Made by a program: the position numbers and the translations under genes
NCBI RefSeq assembly: GCF_014655295.1
Contig: NZ_BNBI01000020.1
Span: 1-64,000, forward strand
Reading direction: 5' to 3'
Source of the DNA: Streptomyces fumanus
GTDB taxonomy: Bacteria > Actinomycetota > Actinomycetes > Streptomycetales > Streptomycetaceae
DNA: 64,000 nt
Shown: positions 29,769 to 38,098 of the stretch, in pieces
Numbering within the stretch: position 1 is the first letter of the stretch
How the letters are laid out: each line of letters opens with the position of its first letter
Notes under the pieces: model-generated
The model's database searches: none
Told to the model about the DNA's origin: nothing
Seen by the model: only the letters and a program-made list of their open reading frames with translations

Positions 29769-29829
29769 CGCGTTCTCCCCCTGTGTCGCTCGTGGTCCCC
29801 GCGCCGGGTGCCGCTCCCCCGTGTACGCC

Positions 29830-30408
29830 TTACAGGACCGGCAGGATGGCGGGCATCAGGTCCTGGAAGGTGCGGCCGTTGGCCGGGGAACCGAGGGCGG
29901 TCAGGGCCCAGCCCGCGCCCGACCGGTGCACCTTCGCCATGATCTGGGCCGTGTACTGGCCGCCGCCGGCCAGCGTGTAGCGGGCGAGTTCCTGGCCGTT
30001 GGTCTCGTCGACCAGGCGGCAGAACGCGTTCTGCACTTCCTGGAAGGTCTGGCCCGTGAAGGAGTTGACGGTGAAGACGATCTGGTCGATGTGGACCGGG
30101 ACGCGCTGGAGGTCGACGAGGATCGCCTCGTCGTCGCCGCCCTGGCCGACGCCGCCGACGAGGTTGTCACCGGTGTGCCGCACGGAGCCGTCGTCGCTCA
30201 CCAGGTGGCGGAAGAAGACGACGTCGACCGGCTGCTTGTCCGCGAACAGCACGGCGGAGGCGTCCAGGTCGATCTCCCGGGTGCGCGAGCCGAACAGGCC
30301 GCGCCGGGGAGCCGCCTGCCAGCCGAGACCCATGCGCACCGACGTCAGGCTGCCGCCGTCGTTCTTCTGCAGGCTGATGGCCTGACCCTTGGTCATGTTG
30401 ACGGTCAC
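29830..30408 (-). CDS. terD: TerD-family calcium-binding stress protein
   Basis: 192 residues, typical streptomycete TerD. Conserved blocks are NMTKGQAISLQKNDGG at the start, DLDASAVLFADKQPVD, GGDDEAILVDLQRVP with the acidic Ca2+-binding residues (HTGDN, GQGGDDE), and the end NGRTFQDLMPAILPVL. Ter proteins associate with membranes and protect against tellurite, phage and other stress. Start is GTG at 30408 with AGAGGGG about 9 bases upstream; the longer frame is not supported. A damage-type promoter lies 57 bases ahead of the start, which would place this gene in the same regulon as uvrA/B/C. Confidence 0.95.
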   Translation of the reverse strand: MTVNMTKGQAISLQKNDGGSLTSVRMGLGWQAAPRRGLFGSRTREIDLDASAVLFADKQPVDVVFFRHLVSDDGSVRHTGDNLVGGVGQGGDDEAILVDLQRVPVHIDQIVFTVNSFTGQTFQEVQNAFCRLVDETNGQELARYTLAGGGQYTAQIMAKVHRSGAGWALTALGSPANGRTFQDLMPAILPVL

Positions 30409-30464
30409 GCGCTGATTCCCCTCTTGAGCTTCCCCTGTTGCCGCGGCGCCCGCGGTTGTCGAGA

Positions 30465-30487
30465 ACCCTACGCAGGGGCACTGACAG
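30465..30487 (-). promoter_or_regulatory. Probable PafBC-type promoter of terD
   Basis: The minus strand reads CTGTCAGTG (30487-30479), 8 bases, TAGGGT (30470-30465). It differs from TTGTCRGTG-N8-TAnnnT only in the first base, the same deviation as the uvrC promoter. Predicted start near 30458, leader about 50 bases. Confidence 0.65.
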
Positions 30488-30550
30488 TGCCGTAGCCCGA
30501 TCCACGCATTGTGTCGGTCTTGCAACACTGCGCGTGCCCCGCGCGTGCCG

Positions 30551-32698
30551 TCAGGCCAGGCCGGCCTCCCGCATCTGCCGCAGCTCCTTCTTCATCTCGG
30601 AGACCTCGTCGCGCAGCCGGGCCGCGATCTCGAACTGGAGGTCCGCGGCGGCGGCACGCATGCGTGCGGTCATCTCCTCGATCTGCTCCGCCAGCTCGGC
30701 CGCCGGGCGGTCGGTGACGGCGGTCTCCTTGGCCTTGCCCTTGGCGGCCTTGCCGCCCTTGGTCCCGGCCGCCGCCTTGCCGAGGGCGGGCACGGGCGCC
30801 TTGGCCCCCTTGCCGTCCTTGCCCTGGCCGCGGTACCCGGACCCGAGCAACTGCTCGGTGTCGATGTCCTCGCGGGCGATCTGCGCGACGATGTCGTTGA
30901 TCTTCTTGCGGAGCGGCTGCGGGTCGATGCCGTGGGCCTTGTTGTAGGCGACCTGCTTCTCCCGGCGGCGGTTGGTCTCGTCGATGGCCTTCGCCATCGC
31001 CGGGGTGATCTTGTCGGCGTACATGTGGACCTGGCCGGAGACGTTGCGCGCCGCGCGGCCGATGGTCTGGATCAGGGAGGTCCCGGAGCGCAGGAAGCCC
31101 TCCTTGTCGGCGTCGAGGATCGCCACCAGGGAGACCTCGGGCAGGTCGAGGCCCTCACGGAGGAGGTTGATGCCGACCAGGACGTCGTAGTCGCCGGTGC
31201 GCAGCTCGCGCAGCAGCTCGACGCGGCGCAGGGTGTCGACGTCGCTGTGCAGGTAGCGGACCTGGATGCCCAGTTCCAGGAAGTAGTCGGTGAGGTCCTC
31301 GGCCATCTTCTTGGTGAGCGTGGTGACCAGGACGCGCTCGTCCTTCTCGGTGCGCTTGCGGATCTCGTGCACCAGGTCGTCGATCTGGCCCTCGGTGGGC
31401 TTGACCACGACCTCGGGGTCGACCAGGCCCGTGGGGCGGATGATCTGCTCGACGACGCCGTCCGAGCGGGACAGCTCGTACTGCCCGGGGGTGGCCGACA
31501 GATAGACGGTCTGCCCGATGCGCTCCTGGAACTCCTCCCACTTCAGCGGGCGGTTGTCCAGCGCGGAGGGCAGCCGGAAGCCGTGGTCGACCAGGGTGCG
31601 CTTGCGGGAGGCGTCGCCCTCGTACATGGCGCCGATCTGCGGCACGGTGACGTGCGACTCGTCGATGACCAGGAGGAAGTCGTCCGGGAAGTAGTCGAGC
31701 AGGGTGTTCGGCGGGGAGCCGGGCAGGCGGCCGTCGAAGTGCATCGAGTAGTTCTCCACGCCCGAGCAGGTGCCGATCTGGCGGAGCATCTCGATGTCGT
31801 ACGTGGTACGCATCCGCAGGCGCTGGGCCTCCAGGAGCTTGCCCTGCTTCTCCAGCTCGGCGAGGCGGTCGACCAGCTCCTTCTCGATGTCGTTGACGGC
31901 CCGCTCCATGCGCTCGGGGCCGGCGACGTAGTGGGAGGCCGGGAAGACGTAGAGGTGGTCGTCGTCGCTGATGATCTCGCCGGTGACGGGGTGGAGGGTG
32001 GAGAGGGCCTCGATCTCGTCGCCGAACATCTCGATGCGGACGGCGAGCTCCTCGTAGACCGGGAAGATCTCGATGGTGTCGCCGCGGACCCGGAAGGTGC
32101 CGCGGGTGAACGCCAGGTCGTTGCGCGTGTACTGGATGTCCACGAAGCGGCGCAGCAGCTCGTCGCGGTCGATCTCGTCGCCGACCCGGAGCGGGACCAT
32201 GCGGTCCACGTACTCCTGGGGCGTACCGAGACCGTAGATGCAGGAGACCGAGGCGACCACGACGACGTCACGGCGGGTGAGCAGCGAGTTGGTCGCGGAG
32301 TGGCGCAGCCGCTCGACCTCCTCGTTGATCGAGGAGTCCTTCTCGATGTAGGTGTCCGACTGCGGGACGTACGCCTCGGGCTGGTAGTAGTCGTAGTACG
32401 AGACGAAGTACTCGACGGCGTTGTTCGGCAGCAGCTCGCGGAACTCGTTCGCCAACTGGGCGGCCAGGGTCTTGTTCGGTGCCATCACCAGGGTGGGGCG
32501 CTGGAGCTTCTCGATCATCCACGCGGTGGTGGCGGACTTGCCGGTGCCGGTGGCGCCGAGCAGGACGACGTCCTTCTCGCCTGCTTCGATGCGCCGGGCG
32601 AGGTCGGCGATGGCCGTCGGCTGGTCGCCGCTCGGCTGGTAGGGGCTGACGACCTCGAAGGGCGCCACCGTGCGTTCAATGTGGGAAACGGGCCGCAT
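30551..32698 (-). CDS. uvrB: Excinuclease ABC subunit B
   Basis: Helicase-like damage verification subunit of nucleotide excision repair. 715 residues. Walker A GATGTGKSATT is near residue 40, the lesion-probing beta-hairpin is YYDYYQPEAYVP, the DEAD-like motif is IDESH, and helicase motif VI is QTIGRAARN. The C-terminal UVR motif for UvrC binding follows a Gly/Lys-rich linker (GYRGQGKDGKGAK and GTKGGKAAKGKAK). The ATG at 32698 (MRPVSHIERTV) is the family start. It lies 7 bases after the -10, so the message should be leaderless; the longer frame to 32728 merely reads through the promoter. Confidence 0.98.
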   Translation of the reverse strand: MRPVSHIERTVAPFEVVSPYQPSGDQPTAIADLARRIEAGEKDVVLLGATGTGKSATTAWMIEKLQRPTLVMAPNKTLAAQLANEFRELLPNNAVEYFVSYYDYYQPEAYVPQSDTYIEKDSSINEEVERLRHSATNSLLTRRDVVVVASVSCIYGLGTPQEYVDRMVPLRVGDEIDRDELLRRFVDIQYTRNDLAFTRGTFRVRGDTIEIFPVYEELAVRIEMFGDEIEALSTLHPVTGEIISDDDHLYVFPASHYVAGPERMERAVNDIEKELVDRLAELEKQGKLLEAQRLRMRTTYDIEMLRQIGTCSGVENYSMHFDGRLPGSPPNTLLDYFPDDFLLVIDESHVTVPQIGAMYEGDASRKRTLVDHGFRLPSALDNRPLKWEEFQERIGQTVYLSATPGQYELSRSDGVVEQIIRPTGLVDPEVVVKPTEGQIDDLVHEIRKRTEKDERVLVTTLTKKMAEDLTDYFLELGIQVRYLHSDVDTLRRVELLRELRTGDYDVLVGINLLREGLDLPEVSLVAILDADKEGFLRSGTSLIQTIGRAARNVSGQVHMYADKITPAMAKAIDETNRRREKQVAYNKAHGIDPQPLRKKINDIVAQIAREDIDTEQLLGSGYRGQGKDGKGAKAPVPALGKAAAGTKGGKAAKGKAKETAVTDRPAAELAEQIEEMTARMRAAAADLQFEIAARLRDEVSEMKKELRQMREAGLA

Positions 32699-32705
32699 GC
32701 CATCC

Positions 32706-32728
32706 ACCGTACGACCCCCCACTGACAA
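32706..32728 (-). promoter_or_regulatory. PafBC-type DNA-damage promoter of uvrB
   Basis: The minus strand reads TTGTCAGTG (32728-32720), GGGGGTCG, TACGGT (32711-32706), a full match to the RecA-independent damage promoter. The uvrB ATG begins 7 bases after the -10. The element is almost identical to that of ogt. Confidence 0.9.
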
Positions 32729-32738
32729 CGGGCCGGGG

Positions 32739-33608
32739 TCAGCGGTTCTGCGGGGTGCGGGAGCGGGCCCGCACCAGGGTGCGGTGGGTCCCCGGCGGGT
32801 ACGGGTGGCGGACCTGGTGGGTGATCGCGGGGCGGGCGGTGGCGCCCGGTCGGGGCTCGGCGCGGCGGGCGGCGGGCCGGCCCATGATCAGCAGCGGGTC
32901 GGACATGACGACGACGCCCGTGAGGACGAGGAAGGCGAGCGGGCCCACGAGCATGGGCGCGAGCAGCGCGGCCGGCGGCTCCCCCGCGACCGGTCCGGCG
33001 GTGTCGTGCAGGTGGACGTCGAGCGCGGCCATGCCCGTGTAGTGCATACCGGCCACGGCGAGCCCCATGACCAGGCTCGCGCCCACGCTCCACAGGAGGC
33101 CGCGCACCTGCCCGGCGGCCCACAGGGCGGCGGTGGCCGCGGCCATCGCTATGACGACGGACACACCCACGGTGACGGTGTTGTACCGCAGGTCGCCGTC
33201 GAGGCGCAGACCGGCCATGCCCAGGTAGTGCATCGAGGCGATGCCGAGTCCGGTGATGGTGCCGCCGGTGAACAGGGCCGTGCCCCTGGCGCCCCGGTAG
33301 CCGACGATGAAGATCCCCACGCCCACCATGACGATGGCGATGGCCAGGCTCGCGAAGGTCAGCGGCTTGTCGTAGCGGATCGGCGTGCCCTCGACCGCAA
33401 ACCCCATCATGGCGATGAAGTGCATGGTCCAGACGCCCGAGCCGATCGCCGCGGACCCGAGCGCCAGCCAGCCCGGCCGCCAGGAGCGGGCCAGCAGTAC
33501 CGACCTGGTGGTGCAGCGCAGCCCGAGGGCGCCGCCCAGACAGGCCATGAGGTAGGCCACCAGGGGTGTGACGAGTCCGTAGCTGAATCCGTCGACCGTG
33601 CCTTGCAT
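32739..33608 (-). CDS. MHYT-domain membrane sensor protein
   Basis: 289-residue membrane protein consisting of an MHYT domain: seven helices with three copies of the signature (WTMHFIAMM, SMHYLGMAG, GMHYTGMAA), whose methionines and histidines are proposed to hold copper and sense O2, CO or NO. Unlike many MHYT proteins it carries no GGDEF, EAL or kinase output; the C-terminal ~50 residues are a short arginine-rich cytoplasmic tail. It could work as a metal or gas receptor or as a carrier. ATG at 33608. Its stop lies 10 bases from the uvrB damage motif, but it faces the same way as uvrB and is transcribed towards it. Confidence 0.88.
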   Translation of the reverse strand: MQGTVDGFSYGLVTPLVAYLMACLGGALGLRCTTRSVLLARSWRPGWLALGSAAIGSGVWTMHFIAMMGFAVEGTPIRYDKPLTFASLAIAIVMVGVGIFIVGYRGARGTALFTGGTITGLGIASMHYLGMAGLRLDGDLRYNTVTVGVSVVIAMAAATAALWAAGQVRGLLWSVGASLVMGLAVAGMHYTGMAALDVHLHDTAGPVAGEPPAALLAPMLVGPLAFLVLTGVVVMSDPLLIMGRPAARRAEPRPGATARPAITHQVRHPYPPGTHRTLVRARSRTPQNR

Positions 33609-33887
33609 GCGCGGCTGCCTTTCCGCCCTCTTGTGTCCCTGGATCCCCCGGTACGCGCCCCTCCCAGAACCGCCCGAGCGATCAGGGTCGAGAGCAGAAA
33701 GTATGACTCCCACCGGAATGGTCGAACGATTCTCCGACAAAGAATCACCGATCTGCCCCAGTTGTGCGCCCCCGGTGTGCGGAGTTGAGAGTCCCCCGTC
33801 TGTCTGCGTCGATTCCACACCCGGTCGTTCTTGACGCTCTGCTGTCACAGTTGAACTGTCCGTGATCGGTCGACGCGAGGAGTACGT

Positions 33888-34775
33888 ATGCACGCGCGCG
33901 CAGTTGTCGCCACGACCACCGCGCTCCTGGGCGCCGCCGCCCTGCTGGGTCCGGCCTCGGCGGCCCGGGCCCACGACGGGGAGCGACCGGCCGTCATCGC
34001 CCACCGGGGCGCTTCGGCGTACGCCCCGGAGAACACCCTGCCCGCCGTCGACAAGGCGGCCGAGCTGGGCATCCACTGGGTGGAGAACGACGTCCAGCGC
34101 ACCAGGGACGGCGAGCTGGTCGTCGTCCACGACGACACCCTGCGGCGGACGACCGACGCCGAGGAGGTCTTCCCGGACCGGGCGCCGTGGAAGGTGAAGG
34201 ACTTCACCGCCGCCGAGATCGCCCGCCTGGACGCCGGGAGCTGGTTCGGTCCCTCCTGGGCGGGCACGCGCGTGCCGACGTTGAAGGAGTACGTGCACCG
34301 GATCGAGCGGCACCGTCAGAAGCTGCTGCTGGAGATCAAGAGCCCGGAGCTGTATCCCGGCATCGAACGCGACACGCTCAAGGTGCTCGGCAACGAGGGC
34401 TGGCTGGACCGGCGGCACCTGTCCGACCGGCTGGTGGTGCAGAGCTTCGACGCGGACAGCGTGCGGACCGTGCACGAGCTGAAGCCGGCCGTGAAGACCG
34501 GGCTCCTGGGCACGCCGCCGATGTCGCGCCTGCCCGCCTACGCCGGGTTCGCCGATCAGATCAACGTCTCCTACGCGTCGCTCTCGGTGGGCTACGTGTC
34601 CGCCGTCCATGCCTTCACCGGGCCGCACGGCAAGCCGCTGGAGATCTTCACCTGGACGGTCGACGACGCGGTCGGCGCCCGGCGGGCCGCCGGGTACGGC
34701 GTGGACGGCATCATCACCAACAAGCCGGACGTGGTCCGGGCGGCGACGCTCGGCGAGAACGCCGCCGCCCGGTAG
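33888..34775 (+). CDS. Secreted glycerophosphodiester phosphodiesterase
   Basis: 295 residues with an N-terminal signal peptide (RAVVATTTALLGAAALLGPASAARA, cleavage near residue 28; a 20-residue window of it is strongly hydrophobic). The GDPD TIM barrel is complete: catalytic H39 in AHRGASAYAPENT, metal ligands E66 and D68 (WVENDVQ), and second catalytic H81 (VVVHDDT). The C-terminal end VDGIITNKPDVV is typical. It hydrolyses glycerophosphodiesters outside the cell, releasing glycerol-3-phosphate. ATG at 33888 behind GCGAGGAG. Divergent from the MHYT gene. Confidence 0.93.
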   Translation: MHARAVVATTTALLGAAALLGPASAARAHDGERPAVIAHRGASAYAPENTLPAVDKAAELGIHWVENDVQRTRDGELVVVHDDTLRRTTDAEEVFPDRAPWKVKDFTAAEIARLDAGSWFGPSWAGTRVPTLKEYVHRIERHRQKLLLEIKSPELYPGIERDTLKVLGNEGWLDRRHLSDRLVVQSFDADSVRTVHELKPAVKTGLLGTPPMSRLPAYAGFADQINVSYASLSVGYVSAVHAFTGPHGKPLEIFTWTVDDAVGARRAAGYGVDGIITNKPDVVRAATLGENAAAR

Positions 34776-34776
34776 T

Positions 34777-34894
34777 GAGCGGGCGGGGCGCGGTGCAGGG
34801 CCGCGCCGCCGGGAGAAGAGCGGGCAGGCGCGGTCCGGGGCCGCGCCGCCGGGAAATGAGCGGGCGGGCGCGGTCCGGGGCCGCTCGTGCGGCG
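34777..34894. repeat. ~40-bp GC-rich direct repeat, three copies, between GDPD gene and ogt
   Basis: Units start GAGCGGGC at 34777, 34818 and 34858 and share GGCGCGGTCCGGGGCCGCGCCGCC-like sequence (a few differences in the first copy, truncated third copy). They could pair into hairpins and end GDPD transcription just before the ogt promoter. Confidence 0.8.
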
Positions 34895-34917
34895 TTGTCA
34901 GTGGGGGGCCGTACGGT
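34895..34917 (+). promoter_or_regulatory. PafBC-type DNA-damage promoter of ogt
   Basis: TTGTCAGTG (34895-34903), GGGGGCCG, TACGGT (34912-34917), then 7 bases to the ATG at 34925. It shows only one difference from the uvrB promoter over the whole 23 bases. Confidence 0.9.
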
Positions 34918-34924
34918 GGGGCGC

Positions 34925-35479
34925 ATGGACAGCCATGGGCAGTACGAGCAGCGAGTCGGGTGGACGGTCGTCGCCACCGGCATCGGTCCGCTGCTGCTGG
35001 CCGCGACCCGCGACGGCCTGGTCAACGTCGTGTTCCACGCCTCCGGACCGGTGCGGGACCGGGCCCTGGAGCGGCTCGCCTCCCGGCTGGGCACCGAGCC
35101 CGTCGAGGCGCCCGGCTCCCCGCTGCTGGCGGAGGCGATACGGCAGGTCGACGCGTACTTCGCCGGGGAGCGGCGGGACTTCGACCTGCCGCTGGACTGG
35201 TCGCTGATCTCCGGCTTCAACCGTGCGGTGCTGCGGAAGCTGGCGGCCGAGGTGCCCTACGGTTCGGTCGTCGGCTACGGCGACCTCGCCGGGCGGGCGG
35301 GCCAGCCGGGCGCGGCCCAGGCGGTGGGGGTGGCGATGGGTGCCAATCCGCTGCCCGTGGTGGTGCCGTGCCACCGGGTCGTGGAGAGCGACGGCGGCAT
35401 CGGCGGGTTCGGGGGCGGACTGGAGACCAAGCGGAAGCTGCTCGCCCTGGAGGGCGTGCTGCCCGAGCCGCTGTTCTGA
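34925..35479 (+). CDS. ogt: Methylated-DNA--protein-cysteine methyltransferase
   Basis: Suicide repair enzyme that removes alkyl groups from O6 of guanine in DNA onto its own cysteine. 184 residues. The active-site motif VVPCHRVV places the acceptor at C149. The helix-turn-helix and arginine finger region is FNRAVLRKLAAEVPYG, and the tyrosine in VGYGDLA flips the base. C-terminal GGFGGGLETKRKLLALEG is standard. ATG at 34925 has no ribosome-binding site but sits 7 bases after TACGGT, indicating a leaderless, damage-inducible message. Confidence 0.96.
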   Translation: MDSHGQYEQRVGWTVVATGIGPLLLAATRDGLVNVVFHASGPVRDRALERLASRLGTEPVEAPGSPLLAEAIRQVDAYFAGERRDFDLPLDWSLISGFNRAVLRKLAAEVPYGSVVGYGDLAGRAGQPGAAQAVGVAMGANPLPVVVPCHRVVESDGGIGGFGGGLETKRKLLALEGVLPEPLF

Positions 35480-35511
35480 TCCGCTGGGTGCCTCCGGCCG
35501 TGTCCCGGGCG

Positions 35512-35940
35512 TCAGTCGTAGTGCCGGGCCTCGAAGACGTTGCCGTCCGGATCGGTGAAGTAGAAGGCACGTCTGGCCATGCCCCGGGCGCCGTAGGAGT
35601 CGTGGACGAGCTCCGACACGGGGACTCCCTGCTCCTCCAGGCGGCCGCGCAGGGCCTCGAAGGCGTCGGCGGGCAGTGACAGGCAGACGTGGTTGACGGG
35701 GTGGCCGGCGCTCTCCGCGGCGCCGGGCAGCATCCTCATGCGCTCCGCCAGAGTGAGCGGCGCCAGGTCGAAGATGGTCTCCTCGTTGAGCCGTACGGAG
35801 GGGAACGCCACGGTGCCCGCCGCGAACTCGGTGAGCCTGAGCGGCTCCATGCCCAGGGCCTTCTCGTAGAAGCCGGCCGCGGCGATCGGATCGCGCACCC
35901 AGAGGACGACGTGGTCGAGACGTGCCGTGTTGTCCGTCAT
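35512..35940 (-). CDS. VOC-family (glyoxalase/dioxygenase fold) protein
   Basis: 142-residue vicinal-oxygen-chelate protein. Paired beta-alpha-beta modules begin RLDHVVLWVRDPIAAAGFYEKALG and NHVCLSLPADAFEALRGRLEE, with metal-ligand positions at H10, H84 and E138 (VFEARHYD). Similar proteins serve as glyoxalases, dioxygenases or drug-binding resistance proteins; the specific substrate cannot be told. ATG at 35940, divergent from psuG, convergent with ogt. Confidence 0.85.
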   Translation of the reverse strand: MTDNTARLDHVVLWVRDPIAAAGFYEKALGMEPLRLTEFAAGTVAFPSVRLNEETIFDLAPLTLAERMRMLPGAAESAGHPVNHVCLSLPADAFEALRGRLEEQGVPVSELVHDSYGARGMARRAFYFTDPDGNVFEARHYD

Positions 35941-36039
35941 GGTCACCAGGCTGGTGCCGTGCTCCGCGTGCCGCAAGGGTTTGGTCCGGTGCGGCGGCCG
36001 CCAGGGATGAAGGAGAACCGACGGACAGGAGGCATACCC

Positions 36040-36948
36040 GTGGTGCTGGTGGTGTCGGAAGAGGTGCGGGAGGCGCTCGCCTCGCGTCGGCCCGTGGTGG
36101 CCCTGGAGTCCACGATCATCGCGCACGGGCTGCCCCGCCCGCGCAACCTCCAGGTGGCACGGGAGCTGGAGCAGGCGGTACGGCGGGAGGGGGCCGTTCC
36201 GGCGACGATCGCCGTGCTGGACGGCCGGCCCCGGGTCGGGCTGGACGAGGAGCAGTTGGAGCGGATCGCCGATGCGGACGGCGTGCGCAAGCTGGGGCAC
36301 CGGGACCTGCCGCTCGCGGTGGCCTCGGGCGCGATCGGGGCGACCACGGTGTCGGCGACCGCCCTGCTGGCGGCCCGCGCGGGCATCCGGGTGTTCGCCA
36401 CCGGCGGGCTCGGCGGGGTGCACCGGGAGTGGACGGCGACCCAGGACGAGTCCGCCGACCTCGGTCTGCTGGCGCGGACCAGGATCACCGTGGTGTGCGC
36501 CGGGGTGAAGTCGATCCTGGACGTGCCGGCGACCTTGCAGCGGTTGGAGACGCTGGGCGTCGCCGTGGCCGGGTACGGCACGGACCGGTTCCCCGGCTTC
36601 TACCTGTCCGACTCGGGACATCCGGTGGACTGGACGCTGCGCACGCCCGAGCAGGTGGCCGAGGTGATGCGGGCTCAGGACGCGCTCGGGGCGCCGGAGT
36701 CGGCGCTGGTCGTCGCCAACCCCGTACCCGAGGAGGAGCAGCTCGACCCGGAGCTGCACGCGCGCGTACTGGCCGACGCGCTGCACGCGTGCGCGCGGGA
36801 GGGCGTCACCGGTCAGGCGGTCACCCCGTTCCTGCTGGACCACCTGGTGCGGCACACCGACGGGGCCTCACTGAACGCCAACCTGGCAGCGGTGCGCGGC
36901 AACGTACGACTGGCGGCGCGGGTGGCGACCGCCTGGGCCCGGGGGTGA
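36040..36948 (+). CDS. psuG: Pseudouridine-5'-phosphate glycosidase
   Basis: Splits pseudouridine-5'-phosphate into uracil and ribose-5-phosphate by breaking its C-C glycosidic bond. 302 residues. Conserved family blocks: VVALESTIIAHGLPRPRN with the catalytic glutamate, ATIAVLDGRPRVGL, TVSATALLAARAGIRVFATGGLGGVHR with the metal/phosphate site, and VCAGVKSILDVPATLQRLETLGV with the Schiff-base lysine. GTG at 36040 (MVLVVSEEVREAL) lies 8 bases after AGGAGG. The stop overlaps the start of a PfkB kinase (GTGA), giving a coupled two-gene pseudouridine breakdown unit. Confidence 0.95.
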   Translation: MVLVVSEEVREALASRRPVVALESTIIAHGLPRPRNLQVARELEQAVRREGAVPATIAVLDGRPRVGLDEEQLERIADADGVRKLGHRDLPLAVASGAIGATTVSATALLAARAGIRVFATGGLGGVHREWTATQDESADLGLLARTRITVVCAGVKSILDVPATLQRLETLGVAVAGYGTDRFPGFYLSDSGHPVDWTLRTPEQVAEVMRAQDALGAPESALVVANPVPEEEQLDPELHARVLADALHACAREGVTGQAVTPFLLDHLVRHTDGASLNANLAAVRGNVRLAARVATAWARG

Positions 36949-37913
36949 CGGCGGGGGCGCACGGTGCGCTGCTGGTCGTCGGTGACGTCGTCACGGACAT
37001 CGTGGCCCGGCATCGCGGACCGCTGGCCGCCGGGACGGACACGGCCGCGTCGATCCGGAAGCTGCCGGGCGGGGCGGGTGCCAATGTGGCGTGCTGGGCG
37101 GCGCACCGGGGCTGCGGTGACGTACGGCTGGTCGGACGGGTCGGTAGGGACGCGGCGGCCTGGCACGAGCGGGAGCTGCTGGCGGCCGGGGTGCGGCCCC
37201 GTCTGGTCGTGGACGAGGAGACGCCGACGGGGACGGTGATCTGCCTGGTCGACTCGGAGGCGGCGGCCGAGCGGACGTTCCTGACGGACAGCGGGGCGTC
37301 GCTGCGGCTGGGGCCCGGTGACTGGTCGGACGCGTTGCTCGACGGCGTGGCCCGGCTGCATCTGTCGGGGTACCTCCTGTTCTCCGCGTCCGGCCGGGCG
37401 CTGGTGGCGGTCGCCCTGGAGGCGGCACGCGCGCGTGGGGTGCCGGTGAGTCTGGATCCGGCGTCGGCCGGGTTCCTGACGGAGCTGGGCGCGGACCGCT
37501 TCCTGGCGCTCGTCGAGGGTGTCGACGTCCTGCTGCCCAGCCGTGCCGAGGCATGCCTGCTCACCGGGCTGACCGACGCGGCCGGCGCGGCGGCGGCACT
37601 GAGCCGGCGACTGCCGCTGGTGGTCGCCAAGCAGGGAGCGGACGGCGCGCTGGTGGCGCGCGGCGGTTCCGTGTGCGCCCGGGTGCCCGCCGTACCGGCG
37701 GTTCCCCGGGACACCACGGGCGCCGGTGACGCCTTCACCGGCGCGTTCCTCGCCGCCCTGCTGGCCGGCGCCGCACCGGAGGAGGCGACCGCGGAGGGAT
37801 GCCGGGCGGGCGCGCTGGTGGTGCAGCGGCCGGGCGGCAGGCCGCCCGGGGCGGGGGTGGGACCGGGGCGGGACAAGGGGGATTCTGTTTCGCGGGCGCG
37901 AGGGGGCCCGTGA
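36945..37913 (+). CDS. psuK: PfkB-family kinase, probable pseudouridine kinase
   Basis: 322-residue ribokinase-fold enzyme. It shows LPGGAGANVACWAAHRG (residues ~38-54), GRVGRDAAA, and the anion-hole motif DTTGAGDAFTGAF with the catalytic aspartate near residue 265. By position it should phosphorylate pseudouridine to give the PsuG substrate: the GTG at 36945 overlaps the psuG stop. The specificity is inferred from this coupling, not from sequence. The last ~25 residues (GGRPPGAGVGPG and beyond) are low-complexity and run into the repeat region downstream. Confidence 0.85.
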   Translation: MTAGAHGALLVVGDVVTDIVARHRGPLAAGTDTAASIRKLPGGAGANVACWAAHRGCGDVRLVGRVGRDAAAWHERELLAAGVRPRLVVDEETPTGTVICLVDSEAAAERTFLTDSGASLRLGPGDWSDALLDGVARLHLSGYLLFSASGRALVAVALEAARARGVPVSLDPASAGFLTELGADRFLALVEGVDVLLPSRAEACLLTGLTDAAGAAAALSRRLPLVVAKQGADGALVARGGSVCARVPAVPAVPRDTTGAGDAFTGAFLAALLAGAAPEEATAEGCRAGALVVQRPGGRPPGAGVGPGRDKGDSVSRARGGP

Positions 37914-37920
37914 CCCGAAT

Positions 37921-38030
37921 CGGCCGTGGCCGCGGCTACCGGCTCCGTGATCTGAGTCGTCTGCGGCAGCGGCGACCGGCTCACTGACCTGGTCGGCCGT
38001 GACCGCGGCGACCGGCTCCGTGCCTCGGGT
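37921..38030. repeat. ~36-bp direct repeats after the kinase gene
   Basis: Three diverged units (37921-37957, 37961-37993, 37994-38030) share GCGGCGACCGGCTCCGTG; the first and third also share CGGCCGTG at their start. The stretch between the kinase stop and the methyltransferase stop has no gene. Confidence 0.65.
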
Positions 38031-38098
38031 CACCGGGCGGTGCGGTGGCGGGGGCGGAGGCGGTGCTGTGGTGCGGGGCCGTCCTCCCGGTCCGTCGC

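Noticed and set aside
32699..32728. Extended uvrB start at 32728
   Set aside because: The extra codons read through the damage promoter itself (TTGTCAGTG would be codons 1-3), and the family start is MRPVSHIERTV.
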